In this document: positions 1 through 8,436 of the stretch, piece by piece | How positions within the stretch are numbered: the first letter of the stretch is position 1 | Layout of the letters: every line of letters starts with the position of its first letter | Assembly: GCF_014697375.1 (NCBI RefSeq) | Contig: NZ_JACJRS010000006.1 | Span: 1-64,000 of the forward strand | Reading direction: 5' to 3' | DNA from: Phormidium sp. FACHB-1136 | Lineage (GTDB): Bacteria > Cyanobacteriota > Cyanobacteriia > Phormidesmidales > Phormidesmidaceae | DNA length: 64,000 nt | Made by a program: the position numbers and the translations under genes | The notes under the pieces: model-generated | What the model was told of the DNA's origin: nothing | Database searches by the model: none | Seen by the model: the letters and a program-made list of their open reading frames with translations, nothing else

Positions 1-2
1 TT

Positions 3-317
3 GAAGACTTTGAGCAGGATGGCCCTAAGATTCTTATCATTTTAGACAATGCAAGTATTCATAAAAAGGCAGAGATTCTAGAGAAGATAGCGAAGGAGAT
101 GCCCAACATTGTTTTAGAATTTCTGCCACCCTACAGTCCGGACTATAATTTAATCGAGTTAGTTTGGCACTCTGCAAAGGAATTCATTGCCAATCGTCTA
201 TTTGAGTCGATTGAGGATTTAGAAGCGCTTGTTCATAACCTATTGAACGAAGGGCAGCTTGTCATCAACTGGGATCGCAAGATCAAAAATAAAGGAAACA
301 CAATCAATGCAATTTAA
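3..317 (+). pseudogene. IS630-type transposase, C-terminal fragment at window edge
   Basis: Open from the first bases of the window, so its 5' part lies outside or is lost. The visible ~104 residues match the C-terminal half of an IS630/Tc1 DDE transposase: a strand ending in LDNASIH carries the second catalytic Asp, followed by FLPPYSPDYNLIE, the family's PPYSPxxNxIE block with the last catalytic acid, and a basic tail ending KNKGNTINAI. The stop at 315-317 directly abuts an open helicase frame, which suggests the element inserted into or beside that gene. The transposase may be intact upstream of the window; only the C-terminal third can be judged here. The family call is confident; the state of the element is unknown. 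Confidence 0.85.
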
Positions 318-319
318 AT

Positions 320-865
320 GCATATCAGCTTATCATTTTAGAAAATGCAAATGATAATCCAGCAAGGAGTTATGGAGAACGCCCCCTTGTTGTTGAAGTT
401 GATGATATTCAGGAGGAGGTAAGAGTTATCAAGGAATTCTTTAGGTCTTCAGCGAGGCAAAATCGCATTCCCCTTAGAGCAGCATCTATTCTTTGTCCTA
501 ACAAAGAAATGACCTATGAATATGCACGGCTTATGAATCAGGAGTCTCAGATTGCTAAATTTGTTGAGGGTGGCGACATTGATTTCAGTGAGCCCTTTGT
601 GAAAGTTTTAACTTTAGCGGATGCAAAAGGTTTGGAGTTTCCATTTATAGCTATTGTAGGAATGCACTCTGACACTTTTCCAGGAGATCTAACAGAAATA
701 TTAGAAGAGGAGAGAGAAGTAGTTTTATCTCAGAAGAAGCGAATGCTATATGTTGGCTGTTCAAGAGCAACAAGAGCTTTATTGGTTACGAAGCCAACTA
801 AGAATCCTTCTGAATTTATTGATTTACTAAGAGAGCCTTTATGGGAGCAAAGGAGGAGTTACTAA
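320..865 (+). pseudogene. UvrD/Rep-like helicase, C-terminal fragment
   Basis: The frame is open from the end of the IS630 fragment to the stop at 863-865; the first ATG (509) is internal to the homology, so the N-terminal motor domain with Walker A is missing. Visible motifs are helicase motif V (LTLADAKGLEF, normally TxHxAKGLEF) and motif VI (KKRMLYVGCSRATRALLV, normally RRLLYVAxTRA), which place it in superfamily 1A. The Asp in motif V where most UvrD proteins have His/Ser is unusual. The next gene starts on its stop codon, so the two were probably co-translated. It is most likely a 5'-truncated remnant left by IS insertion, unless the rest lies upstream of the element. Confidence 0.75.
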
Positions 866-2424
866 TGCCATCTCGTGTTTTTCTTAAAGATGAACTGGCC
901 AATGGCGAATTTGGACTTAGGCAGTTAAGCAAAAGAATTTCTGCTAAGCAGATTTGTCTAAATTTTAAGGATGTTAATAGTCTTTCAGAAGCTGAAATTC
1001 AAGCATTATTTTATCATGTTCAAGCTGACTGGGACTATAGTGACTTTGATGATGTTTTTGATACAGAATCATTCGGAAACGAAAAGATAGAAAAAGAGAT
1101 TTCTTCCGCTATAAGTAAGCACATAGCAGAAGGTGCAGTTTCCACGTCATCTTCAGAATCCAAGTCTGTACCTCCTTCTAAATCAGATAAACTCAGTCAA
1201 GGTAAGATAACAGTACAGAGAGATAAGATATCTAAGGTGATGATCGGCTTAATATTGATGGGACTAGTTAGTGGTACTTTTATCTTTAAATTTTTGTTTT
1301 TCTCAAATGGCAATAGATTTAGTCAACCAACTTTAGTTATTGGCGCTGTCAATTCCAGAGAAAATTACATTTTGCTTCAAAAGCACCTTCAAAAAGAGTT
1401 GATTCCATCAAATTTTTGGCATTACTTATTGGGCAGAAAAATTGAAGTCAACTTAGACGCGGGCACTAATGGTAGAGAGATGCCATACCCTCAAGCTATC
1501 ACATCTTTCAAAGATCAAAGTTGGGACGTTGGCTTTGCCTACTCTCCTGTTGTAGGCATGGCAGCAGTAGATTCAGGATATACAACAGTTGCCGTTATGT
1601 TTCCTGATAGCTCAGCCTATCAGTCAAGTATTTTTGTCAGGCAAGATAGCCCAATTCAGTCTTTTGATGATATTAACGAAAACCATACCATTGCACTCGG
1701 AGACTTTTTCTCTGCTTCCAAGTTTTATATGCCTGTTTATGAACTTTATGGCAAGCGATTGAGAGTGGTTTCCAATACTCCAACAAGTAGAATTTTTGAT
1801 CTTGTTCGTAACAGCGAAGTTGAAATTGGCGTAGGCGTCATTGAAGATGTACAATCTGCACGAGATCTGAGAGTAATTAGGCAAAGTCGAAATATTCCTG
1901 GGGCAGGCGTTTATCTTTCTCCAAAACTGAGTCTAGAAGACTCAATCTCACTTCAAAGTGCCTTACTAGGTGCCTCTGATAAAATTCGCTCCCGGCAAAA
2001 TTCCAACTATGGCGTTGGAGATGAACCTGACTTCCAGCAATTCAGAGATATTATTCAACGTGTTCGAGAAGTCACTGCATGTAGTGATTTTAATCAAAAT
2101 CCCGTGAACTTCTTTTGTAATAACCAGACTCAAGTGTTAAGCATTAAGGGACGTATTAACGGCGTCGAAAGAAGTGGTAATGATAATTACTTGTTTAGAG
2201 TGTTTGAATACAACAGTAATGTCTGTAGGTTGCAGGTGTCCAGTGAGTTACTAACTGAAGTGCAGTCCCATGACACTCCTTTTGACTTTCAAGGTTACTA
2301 CGTGAATGCATCCGTAGGAGTGCGAGAAGGAACAAGCTGTGAGCAGGATAGTATCATTGAGATTTTTCAACCAAATCAAATTGAACTAACAAGAAAAAGT
2401 CGATTTCGAGGTCTTGGCGGCTGA
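865..2424 (+). CDS. Membrane-anchored PhnD/TAXI-like binding protein with cytoplasmic STAS-like N-terminus
   Basis: The start at 865 is chosen because AAGGAGG lies at 849-855 and the ATG overlaps the TAA of the helicase fragment, indicating translational coupling. The 519-aa product has a cytoplasmic region (1-120) whose first ~55 residues resemble a STAS-like fold (FLKDELANGEFGLRQLS, then ICLNFKDVNSLSEAEI), a Ser/Lys-rich linker, one transmembrane segment (about 124-146), and an extracytoplasmic part (about 155-395) resembling periplasmic phosphonate/TAXI-type binding proteins (VGFAYSPVVGMAAVDSGY; FVRQDSPIQSFDDI). A C-terminal ~115 residues with four Cys is unrecognised. A binding protein fixed to the membrane with a cytoplasmic head would suit sensing rather than transport. 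Base composition is AT-rich, unlike the core genes. The last residues (RGLGG) come from a repeat, so the native C-terminus may be lost. Function is inferred. Confidence 0.7.
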   Translation: MPSRVFLKDELANGEFGLRQLSKRISAKQICLNFKDVNSLSEAEIQALFYHVQADWDYSDFDDVFDTESFGNEKIEKEISSAISKHIAEGAVSTSSSESKSVPPSKSDKLSQGKITVQRDKISKVMIGLILMGLVSGTFIFKFLFFSNGNRFSQPTLVIGAVNSRENYILLQKHLQKELIPSNFWHYLLGRKIEVNLDAGTNGREMPYPQAITSFKDQSWDVGFAYSPVVGMAAVDSGYTTVAVMFPDSSAYQSSIFVRQDSPIQSFDDINENHTIALGDFFSASKFYMPVYELYGKRLRVVSNTPTSRIFDLVRNSEVEIGVGVIEDVQSARDLRVIRQSRNIPGAGVYLSPKLSLEDSISLQSALLGASDKIRSRQNSNYGVGDEPDFQQFRDIIQRVREVTACSDFNQNPVNFFCNNQTQVLSIKGRINGVERSGNDNYLFRVFEYNSNVCRLQVSSELLTEVQSHDTPFDFQGYYVNASVGVREGTSCEQDSIIEIFQPNQIELTRKSRFRGLGG

Positions 2425-2525
2425 GGGAATATTTGAAAATCCGCTGTACGTCCTTGCCGTCGGCTCCGGCGTTGATGTAGCGCACCACCGGAGCATCAAT
2501 ATCGAGGATAACATCGGCCTCCCAG
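2408..2525 (-). repeat. Duplicated gene fragment, copy A
   Basis: About 118 bp nearly identical to 3760-3877. The minus strand reads openly in both copies through segments such as DVILDIDA, VVRYINAGADGKDVQRIF and KYSLSRQDL, so both derive from one coding sequence that I cannot name. Copy A begins inside the 3' end of the preceding AT-rich gene and marks the switch back to GC-rich DNA. Confidence 0.75.
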
Positions 2526-2557
2526 CAAGGAAGTAGCCCCCCAGGGGAAGACTGGGG

Positions 2558-2737
2558 GCAATCCCCACCCTACAGACTGGCCAAGTTGAACACTGTGGTG
2601 ATGGCGCAACCCAAGGCCCACAGATTACCTGCCCTCTACCTGGCTCTGGCACCTATGAAGTGAAGCCAGCTATTCAGCGGTGATACCAGTACGGTAGCTT
2701 TGGCTATGTCGGCCAGGTGGAGTTTAATCGGCGGTAA
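2558..2737 (+). pseudogene. C-terminal remnant of an unidentified secreted-type protein
   Basis: The frame reads PTLQTGQVEHCGDGATQGP, then ITCPLPGSGTYEV, is interrupted by a TGA at 2681, and continues QYGSFGYVGQVEFNRR to a TAA at 2735-2737. The coding-like composition on both sides of one nonsense codon, and the absence of any start, indicate a decayed 3' gene end. No family is assigned. The region between here and the next gene (2738-2813) shows nothing further. Confidence 0.45.
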
Positions 2738-2813
2738 TCTCGAAGCGATGTGAGTCATCCCCGGAATACCCATTGTCTGGGTTGAATGGAGACCTAGTGT
2801 TTATCTAACTGTG

Positions 2814-3407
2814 ATGAAAAATCTTAGGGTCTACTCCATGGCTAGCCTTGCCCTTGCCCTTGCGGCTGCCCTGGGCCAAACGGCCTGGAGCCAACATGAC
2901 ATTGCGGCTCAGGCTAGACTTTCCGCTGGACAGGTTGAATCCCTCCAATCCGCTGGCATTCCAGTGGCCGTGCCTACCGAGGTGCCCCCTGGGTTTGAGG
3001 TCACTAGCGTTGTGGTTGACCCGGTTCCACCAGATGAATCCTATTCGGGTGGGTATGTGATTGCTTACCAGCAGACTGACCCTAGTTCGGGCCTTAAAAC
3101 GTGCTTTGAGGTGGAAGCCGCGATGGGAGGCTTTGGTGGCCCTACGCCTGAGCATGGGAGAGACGCCCGCCTACCGTCCTTTGCCCAACCCCTAGAGGAC
3201 ATGGAGGACTACACCTATCAACTCTTCTGGAGTGACGGCGGTGAGGGGCTGGAGCCATTTCTAGAACCCATCCTCTTCTCGGATTGGATTCGGGGGGACA
3301 TCGCCTACTACCGAGTCGCCAGTCTAACCTTGGACGACCCAGACTGCACCATGATTGCCCCAGAGACCGCGAACCAAATTTTAGAGTCCCTGCAATATCT
3401 CGAATAG
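2814..3407 (+). CDS. Secreted hypothetical protein
   Basis: The 197-aa product starts with a typical Sec signal peptide: KN-L-R basic head, a hydrophobic run (SLALALAAALG) and a likely cleavage after TAWS-Q. ATG 2814 is preferred over GTG 2811 just before it; there is no strong ribosome site. The mature part is acidic, with PxxVPPGFEVTSVVVDP, two widely spaced Cys (CFEVEA and DPDCTMI) that could form a disulfide, and no membrane segment. Gene fragments lie on both sides, so it may have arrived with rearranged DNA, although its GC content matches the core. I do not recognise the family. Confidence 0.65.
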   Translation: MKNLRVYSMASLALALAAALGQTAWSQHDIAAQARLSAGQVESLQSAGIPVAVPTEVPPGFEVTSVVVDPVPPDESYSGGYVIAYQQTDPSSGLKTCFEVEAAMGGFGGPTPEHGRDARLPSFAQPLEDMEDYTYQLFWSDGGEGLEPFLEPILFSDWIRGDIAYYRVASLTLDDPDCTMIAPETANQILESLQYLE

Positions 3408-3759
3408 CTTCAGGACGGTCGTTTGAGTCCAACGTCAATACAGTTGCTCTTGGTTCCCTGTGAGGTGTTGGCCCAATGCCAGGTCATCCCCCATGAAGTC
3501 CGTCCTACGAAGCTATAGGCTCTGGCGACGACACTGCCTAAGTTTCACAGATGACCCTGGTTGCCTAACACAAGTCCCGAAAGCCTTAAAAATGTGTTGT
3601 CGTGGAGTCGAAGCCTATAGCCCTGGGGTTGGATCTGGAGCGCTTGTCTGAAGAGACCTTTAGCCCAACGTCCCCCACCAGAAATCAGGGGGTTTCAGGG
3701 ATGGGTCAGGCAGTCCAGGGTGGATGAGTTGCTAAGGCCCAGAGAAAATGGCTTCTTCT
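3408..3759 (+). other. Intergenic stretch with no recognised feature
   Basis: About 350 bp between the secreted protein and repeat copy B. Short open frames here have no recognisable protein character. No promoter, RNA or inverted repeat could be supported. Confidence 0.5.
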
Positions 3760-3877
3760 AGGTCTTGGCGGCTGAGGGAATATTTGAAGATGCGCTGTAC
3801 GTCCTTGCCATCGGCTCCGGCGTTGACGTAGCGCACCACCAGGGCATCGATATCTAAAATCACGTCAGCCTCCCACA
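3760..3877 (-). repeat. Duplicated gene fragment, copy B
   Basis: Second copy of the fragment at 2408-2525, differing at scattered positions. The minus strand reads DVILDIDALVVRYVNAGADG and continues to KYSLSRQDLEEAIF, a few codons further than copy A. The direct repeats are about 1.35 kb apart and bracket the secreted-protein gene. Confidence 0.75.
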
Positions 3878-3948
3878 GCGGACGCTGCACATGTCAGCGG
3901 TGGGGTACATTGGTATTTTGTTCGCAGCCGCGAAGTAGCTAGTCTTCA

Positions 3949-4196
3949 ATGTCGCAGGCCGTGGCCACCCTGCTGGAAAAGGCGAAGGATGGGTTTGCCC
4001 AGCAGGGTATCGACGCCGAAGCCATGAACGCCAAGGCCAACCCGCCTTTGTGATCTGCGATGTAGCCGACGAACTGAATGCCGATCTCATTGTGATGGGC
4101 TGTCGCGGTGTGGGCCTGATCGAAGACATCCAGGCCGAAAGCGTCACGACACGGGTGATCAACCTCTCCCCCTGCCCGGTGTTGATTATCCCCTAG
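3949..4196 (+). pseudogene. Universal stress protein (UspA family), frameshifted remnant
   Basis: The plus strand reads VATLLEKAKDGFAQQGIDAE in one frame to a stop near 4051. A shifted frame then continues FVICDVADELNADLIVMG, CRGVGLIEDIQAESVTTRV and NLSPCPVLIIP to the TAG at 4194-4196. The DLIVMGxRG and SxTxRVxxxSPCPVLxxP blocks are the nucleotide-binding loop and C-terminal strand of UspA proteins. The N-terminal half is missing and an indel around 4041-4050 breaks the frame, so this is a double-damaged copy. Confidence 0.8.
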
Positions 4197-4320
4197 GGCT
4201 TTCCTGGGGGCGATCATCCCATCTGTTCTAACCCTACAACTCCCTTGGTTATTCGTTCTATTGTGGTCTAATACCCCATTCGCCCAAGCTGCTGTTGTGC
4301 CCACCTTAGGCTTTCTTACC

Positions 4321-5403
4321 ATGTCAACTGATTCCGATGTACCCAGTGCTGACTCTTCTCAGGAATCCTGGGACAAGACAGAGCGGGTGAGGAGTGGTGG
4401 CGAGGGTTCCCTAAGTTCGTGCAGAAAAAGTCTAGTTAAAAGGGTGTGGATTTACCAAAAAGAGCGCTTTCCCCTCGTCAAACATGGGCTATTGATCGCG
4501 ATTTTTAGTGGGGCGGCTGTGGGCTATGGGGCTAACCTGATCCATACCCGTCCAGCGCTTACGTCGGCATTCGTGGCCTTTTTCAGCACCTTGGCTTTTT
4601 TCTGGCAAATGCGGGTAGCCGACGAGTTCAAAGACCTAGCCGATGACACCCAATATCGCCCCTATCGCCCTGTACCTCGTGGTCTGGTGAGTTTGCGGGA
4701 ACTGGCTATTTTAGGATTGATGAGTGCAATGGTTCAGGCGGGTTTAGCCCTCTGGTTAGCACCTTCCTTGCTAGGGTTACTGGTTTCTATTTGGGCCTAC
4801 TTTGGCCTCATGTGCAAGGAATTTTTTGTGCGTCAATGGCTGCGGGCGCATCCTGTCGCCTACGTCCTCAGCCACATGGTGATTGTCCCGCTGATTGGTG
4901 CCTATGCCGTTGCGGCCCAAACTGTTCCGACGACTGGAATCGTCTTTGCTTGGGGAATGTTGCCCTTTCTGTTGACCTGTTTTTGTAATGGTTTAGTGAT
5001 TGAACTAGGCCGCAAAATTCGCCTACCCGCCGGAGAAGAACTGGGCGTAGAAACCTACAGTGCCCTGTGGGGTCTGCCAAGGGCAATTCGACTATGGTTA
5101 GGGGCGGTGGGGTTGACGGCCATCTTCTCCCTGGGGGCAGCCTGGTCTATCAACACCCTCGCCATTGTCGCGCCCATTGTGTCGGCATTGCTGGGATGGA
5201 TTAGCTTCAAAACATGGCCTTGGTTGGGGCAGGTTGCCACCGTCCAGCCCCCTTCGCCCCCCGTCCCGAATCCTCGTCCAAAGGGAGAGCGGAGTGTCGA
5301 AAAACGACATAAGACCCACGATCCTTTGGACACCCCAACCGCAATTTGGACCTTGGGCATCTACCTTAGCCTAGGTTGGTTGCCGTGGTTATTGGGAGGC
5401 TAG
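4321..5403 (+). CDS. UbiA-family membrane prenyltransferase-like protein
   Basis: 360 aa from the ATG at 4321; a TTG 20 codons upstream is in frame but lacks a ribosome site. A polar N-terminus (~45 residues) precedes several hydrophobic helices. The block RVADEFKDLADDTQYRPYRPVPRG (about 98-121, written here only as landmark) holds the Asp-rich DEFKDxxxD motif that binds prenyl diphosphate through Mg in the UbiA superfamily. The second Asp motif is not obvious; residues around 220-230 (ELGRKIRLPAGEELG) are in the expected place. Near 300 is a polar PSPPVPNPRPKG linker, then a last hydrophobic stretch. Known relatives make quinones, chlorophyll or tocopherol; the substrate cannot be told here and no pathway neighbours are present. 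Confidence 0.7.
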   Translation: MSTDSDVPSADSSQESWDKTERVRSGGEGSLSSCRKSLVKRVWIYQKERFPLVKHGLLIAIFSGAAVGYGANLIHTRPALTSAFVAFFSTLAFFWQMRVADEFKDLADDTQYRPYRPVPRGLVSLRELAILGLMSAMVQAGLALWLAPSLLGLLVSIWAYFGLMCKEFFVRQWLRAHPVAYVLSHMVIVPLIGAYAVAAQTVPTTGIVFAWGMLPFLLTCFCNGLVIELGRKIRLPAGEELGVETYSALWGLPRAIRLWLGAVGLTAIFSLGAAWSINTLAIVAPIVSALLGWISFKTWPWLGQVATVQPPSPPVPNPRPKGERSVEKRHKTHDPLDTPTAIWTLGIYLSLGWLPWLLGG

Positions 5404-5434
5404 GGGCTGAGGCTAGGGGCTGAGGCTAGGGGCT
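5401..5434 (+). repeat. Short tandem repeat, 13-bp unit
   Basis: The unit taggggctgaggc is repeated about 2.6 times immediately at the stop codon of the UbiA-like gene. It is a cyanobacterial-type short tandem repeat with no coding role. Confidence 0.85.
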
Positions 5435-5495
5435 TTGGGGATGGGAAGGTTGACTCTGTAGCGGCTACGCTCTCCTCAATAGGACAGTCTTTCCG

Positions 5496-7046
5496 TTAAG
5501 GCTGGGCTAGGTGGTACTGGTGCCATGCTTGGGCTTGGTGTTGGATGGCGTCCAATTCCGCCGCGCTCATTTTGTCGAGATTTTTGAGGATAACGCTCAT
5601 GCGGCCCTGGGCTTGCAACTTGTCTCGGTGGCGGTGTAGAAAGTCCCAATAAAAGAAGTTAAACGGACAGGCGGTTTCCCCGGTGCGTTCCTTAGGGTTG
5701 TAGCGACAGCCTTTGCAGTAGTCACCCATGCGATTGATGTAATTGGCTGAAGCCGCGTAGGGCTTGGAGGCCAGCCGTCCGCCATCGGCAAACAGGCCCA
5801 TGCCCAGCACGTTGGTCTGCATCACCCAATCGTAGGCATCAATAAACGCGGCATGGAACCAGCTTTCCACCGCCTGGGGGTCGAGTCCGGCAATCAGGGC
5901 AAAGTTGCTGAGGATCATCAGCCGCTGGATGTGGTGGGCGTATCCGGTGCGCTGGATTTGGTCGATGACCTGGTGCAGACAGTTCATTGGCGTATCCCCC
6001 GTCCAAAAGAAATCGGGCAGGGGATGATGATGGCCGAACCCATTGCTCTGGGCATAGTCGGCCCCAAAGTAGTGATACAGCCCGCGCATATATTCCCGCC
6101 AGCCCAGCACTTGGCGGATAAACCCCTCCACGCTGTTGAGGGGGAATGCACCGTCGCGATAGGCGTCCTCCACCCGCCGAATCACCTCCATCGGCTGCAA
6201 CAGGCCCAGATTGAGGTAGGGTGACAGCAGCGCGTGCCACATCGTATCCTCCCCCGTCACCATGGCGTCTTGGTAGGGGCCAAAGGTTTCGAGGCGTTCG
6301 GCAATGAAGGTTTCGAGCACCTGAAGCGCCTGATCACGGGTGACGCCCCAACGGAAGGGAGTCGCTTGGCCAAAGGTGGGGATGTCTAGGCTTTCAACCT
6401 TTTCGATGACGGCCTGGGTGATGGCGTCGGGCTCAAACCATTGGGGTTTAGGCGGATTGAGTTTACCCTTCGGCGGTTGGCGGTTGTCTTTATCAAAGTT
6501 CCACTGACCCCCTTCCGGCTGATCTCCGGTCATCAACACCCCAAACCGTCGCCGCCCTTCCCGATAGAAACTTTCTAGCAATAACCCCTTGCGGGCTCTG
6601 GCCCAGGTTTGGAAATCCGCCCCACTCCACAGAAAATGGTTGTTGTCGAGCATCACAAGATCACAGGGCAACTCCAGCCCTTTCAGCCACGCCCCAAAAG
6701 GATGATCTACTGGATCCATCACCCGTAGTTCCTGGATCTGGTGCTGCTGAATCCAGTCCCGCAGGGCAGCTTCGGTATCGTCGGTGATGGCATAGGTAAC
6801 AGACCAATCCTCGGCTTCAAGCGATTTTGCAAAGTGCCGCATGGCTGACCACACCAGCACCAGCTTTTGCTTGTGATAGGGTCGCTCCTGGGCAAACTGG
6901 GTCGATTCCACGAGCAGCACCGGAGCCTCGCCTCGGCCCACGCTAGCTAGGGCCGCCTGTGCTGCCCACAGTTGATTCCCCAACACCCAAATCCCAACCG
7001 TCATCGCACGTTCTGGCCCTATGACAACGCCTTTATTGTGGCGCAT
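5496..7046 (-). CDS. Cryptochrome/photolyase-related flavoprotein with Fe-S site
   Basis: The 516-aa product belongs to the iron-sulfur bacterial cryptochrome/photolyase group (PhrB/CryB type). The N-terminal photolyase-related domain contains QERPYHKQKLVLVWSAMRHF. The C-terminal FAD-binding region has the WREYMRGLYHY and DANVLGMGLFADGG-type blocks, and DYCKGCRYNP followed by ETACPF supplies Cys ligands expected for a 4Fe-4S cluster. These proteins use FAD to repair (6-4) photoproducts or act as light receptors. The start at 7046 has AGGA upstream; ATG 7004, giving MTVGIWVLG at the N-terminus, is equally plausible from family starts. It stands alone, 35 bp from the serine hydrolase on the same strand. 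Confidence 0.88.
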   Translation of the reverse strand: MRHNKGVVIGPERAMTVGIWVLGNQLWAAQAALASVGRGEAPVLLVESTQFAQERPYHKQKLVLVWSAMRHFAKSLEAEDWSVTYAITDDTEAALRDWIQQHQIQELRVMDPVDHPFGAWLKGLELPCDLVMLDNNHFLWSGADFQTWARARKGLLLESFYREGRRRFGVLMTGDQPEGGQWNFDKDNRQPPKGKLNPPKPQWFEPDAITQAVIEKVESLDIPTFGQATPFRWGVTRDQALQVLETFIAERLETFGPYQDAMVTGEDTMWHALLSPYLNLGLLQPMEVIRRVEDAYRDGAFPLNSVEGFIRQVLGWREYMRGLYHYFGADYAQSNGFGHHHPLPDFFWTGDTPMNCLHQVIDQIQRTGYAHHIQRLMILSNFALIAGLDPQAVESWFHAAFIDAYDWVMQTNVLGMGLFADGGRLASKPYAASANYINRMGDYCKGCRYNPKERTGETACPFNFFYWDFLHRHRDKLQAQGRMSVILKNLDKMSAAELDAIQHQAQAWHQYHLAQP

Positions 7047-7081
7047 TCATTCCTAGGCCGTGAGTAGCTTTGCGCCAACGC

Positions 7082-8254
7082 CTAGGGCAAATATAAATCG
7101 GCAATCGCAAAGGCTGTCGTTTCCGCATCCTGTTCGGCATCGTCGAGGTTGAGCAGCACCACAATGGATAGGCTGGCCTCAGGAAAGCGCAGATAGTAGC
7201 TGTCAAACCCCAACCAAGACCCCTGGTGGCCCACGTAGTCATAGTCGCCGTAGGTATCCACCTCCACCCCAAAGCCGTAGTGGGTTTCCTGGCCATTGTT
7301 GAGGGTGCCTGACGTTACCATTTCCGCCAGCCAGTCTGAGCTAAGGAGGGTCTCGCTATCCAACGCCTGATCGTATAAATACAAGTCGCCCAGGGTGGAA
7401 TAGATGCTACCGGATCCATTGACGTTATCTAACACATCGGGTTCGTAGGGGCCATCCGAGGCGTAACTCTGGGCCACCGAGGGGCCAAACCGCCTTTCGT
7501 TGGGCAAGGCAAAGGTATTCGTCATGCCCAGGGGCGCAAAGATAGCGGTCTCCATAAATTGGGCATAGGTTTGGCCGGAGATCCGCTCAATCAGCAGGCC
7601 CAGAAGGTCGTAGCCCGTGTTGCTGTAGTGGAACTCCTCGCCCGGATCAAACTGCATCGCTTGAAATGGTGAGAGGGCCGTCACCACATCCTCATTGCTG
7701 GGGTTGGGGGATGCCGCCAGCAGGGCATTATAGATATCGTCGCTGTCGTCGTATCCCATCACGCCAGCGGTGTGATGCAGCAGACGGCGCACCGTCACCC
7801 CCTCATCCATCCAATCCAGTTCAGGAATATAGGCGCTGATTGGGTCATCCAGATCCACTTGCCCTTGATCCACCAGCATCAACACACCCATGGCGGTCAA
7901 CTGCTTGCCGACGGATCCGAGATGAAACAAGGTCTGCGGGGTAATGGGACTCTCCTGATCCACATCGGCCAGCCCATAGCCCTTTTGATGAACCACCTCG
8001 CCGGATTGGATCACCATCACAGCACCGCCGGGGCCATCGTCATACTGCGCCATCCACTGATCAATTTGGGCGGAGGCTGAATCAGAAATCGCGCTGTTGG
8101 TGCCGGATTCGGCCTTTGATCGCTCGCCAGCCCCATCGCTTAACCCCGACTCCACAGGTGCGTCGGACGAGGAATCTGATCCTTGCCCCGCCCCCCAGCC
8201 ATCGCAAGCCGTCAGCAGAAACACCATGGCCACTAGCAGCAATGTATGGGTCAT
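7082..8254 (-). CDS. Serine hydrolase lipoprotein, class C beta-lactamase/DD-peptidase fold
   Basis: 390 aa. The signal peptide ends in a lipobox (LLTAC), so the mature protein is probably a lipoprotein. After an acidic Ser/Gly-rich linker, the catalytic domain carries all three active-site elements of the family: SxxK (GSVGKQLT), the YxN tyrosine motif (HYSNTGYDLLG) and an HxG motif near the end (GHQGSWLGF). Such enzymes act on peptidoglycan peptides, esters or D-amino-acid peptides in the periplasm. The sequence does not tell which, and resistance should not be assumed. It is followed by the photolyase gene and shares a 182-bp divergent region with the 8437 gene. Confidence 0.88.
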   Translation of the reverse strand: MTHTLLLVAMVFLLTACDGWGAGQGSDSSSDAPVESGLSDGAGERSKAESGTNSAISDSASAQIDQWMAQYDDGPGGAVMVIQSGEVVHQKGYGLADVDQESPITPQTLFHLGSVGKQLTAMGVLMLVDQGQVDLDDPISAYIPELDWMDEGVTVRRLLHHTAGVMGYDDSDDIYNALLAASPNPSNEDVVTALSPFQAMQFDPGEEFHYSNTGYDLLGLLIERISGQTYAQFMETAIFAPLGMTNTFALPNERRFGPSVAQSYASDGPYEPDVLDNVNGSGSIYSTLGDLYLYDQALDSETLLSSDWLAEMVTSGTLNNGQETHYGFGVEVDTYGDYDYVGHQGSWLGFDSYYLRFPEASLSIVVLLNLDDAEQDAETTAFAIADLYLP

Positions 8255-8436
8255 AGAGATGGCGGATCGAGAGGTGACAGGTTATCAGGCCCATTCAATC
8301 GCTCTTCGTCCCTAGAGACCCATGTATAACGAAAAGTTAACATTTGGTTTAGTTTTTCTATACTTTTGTTGCGCTAGGTTGAGAAATCCCAGGCACCTAG
8401 ACCAAGCTAAGAATAGTTATTTTCCCTGAGAAAGCC

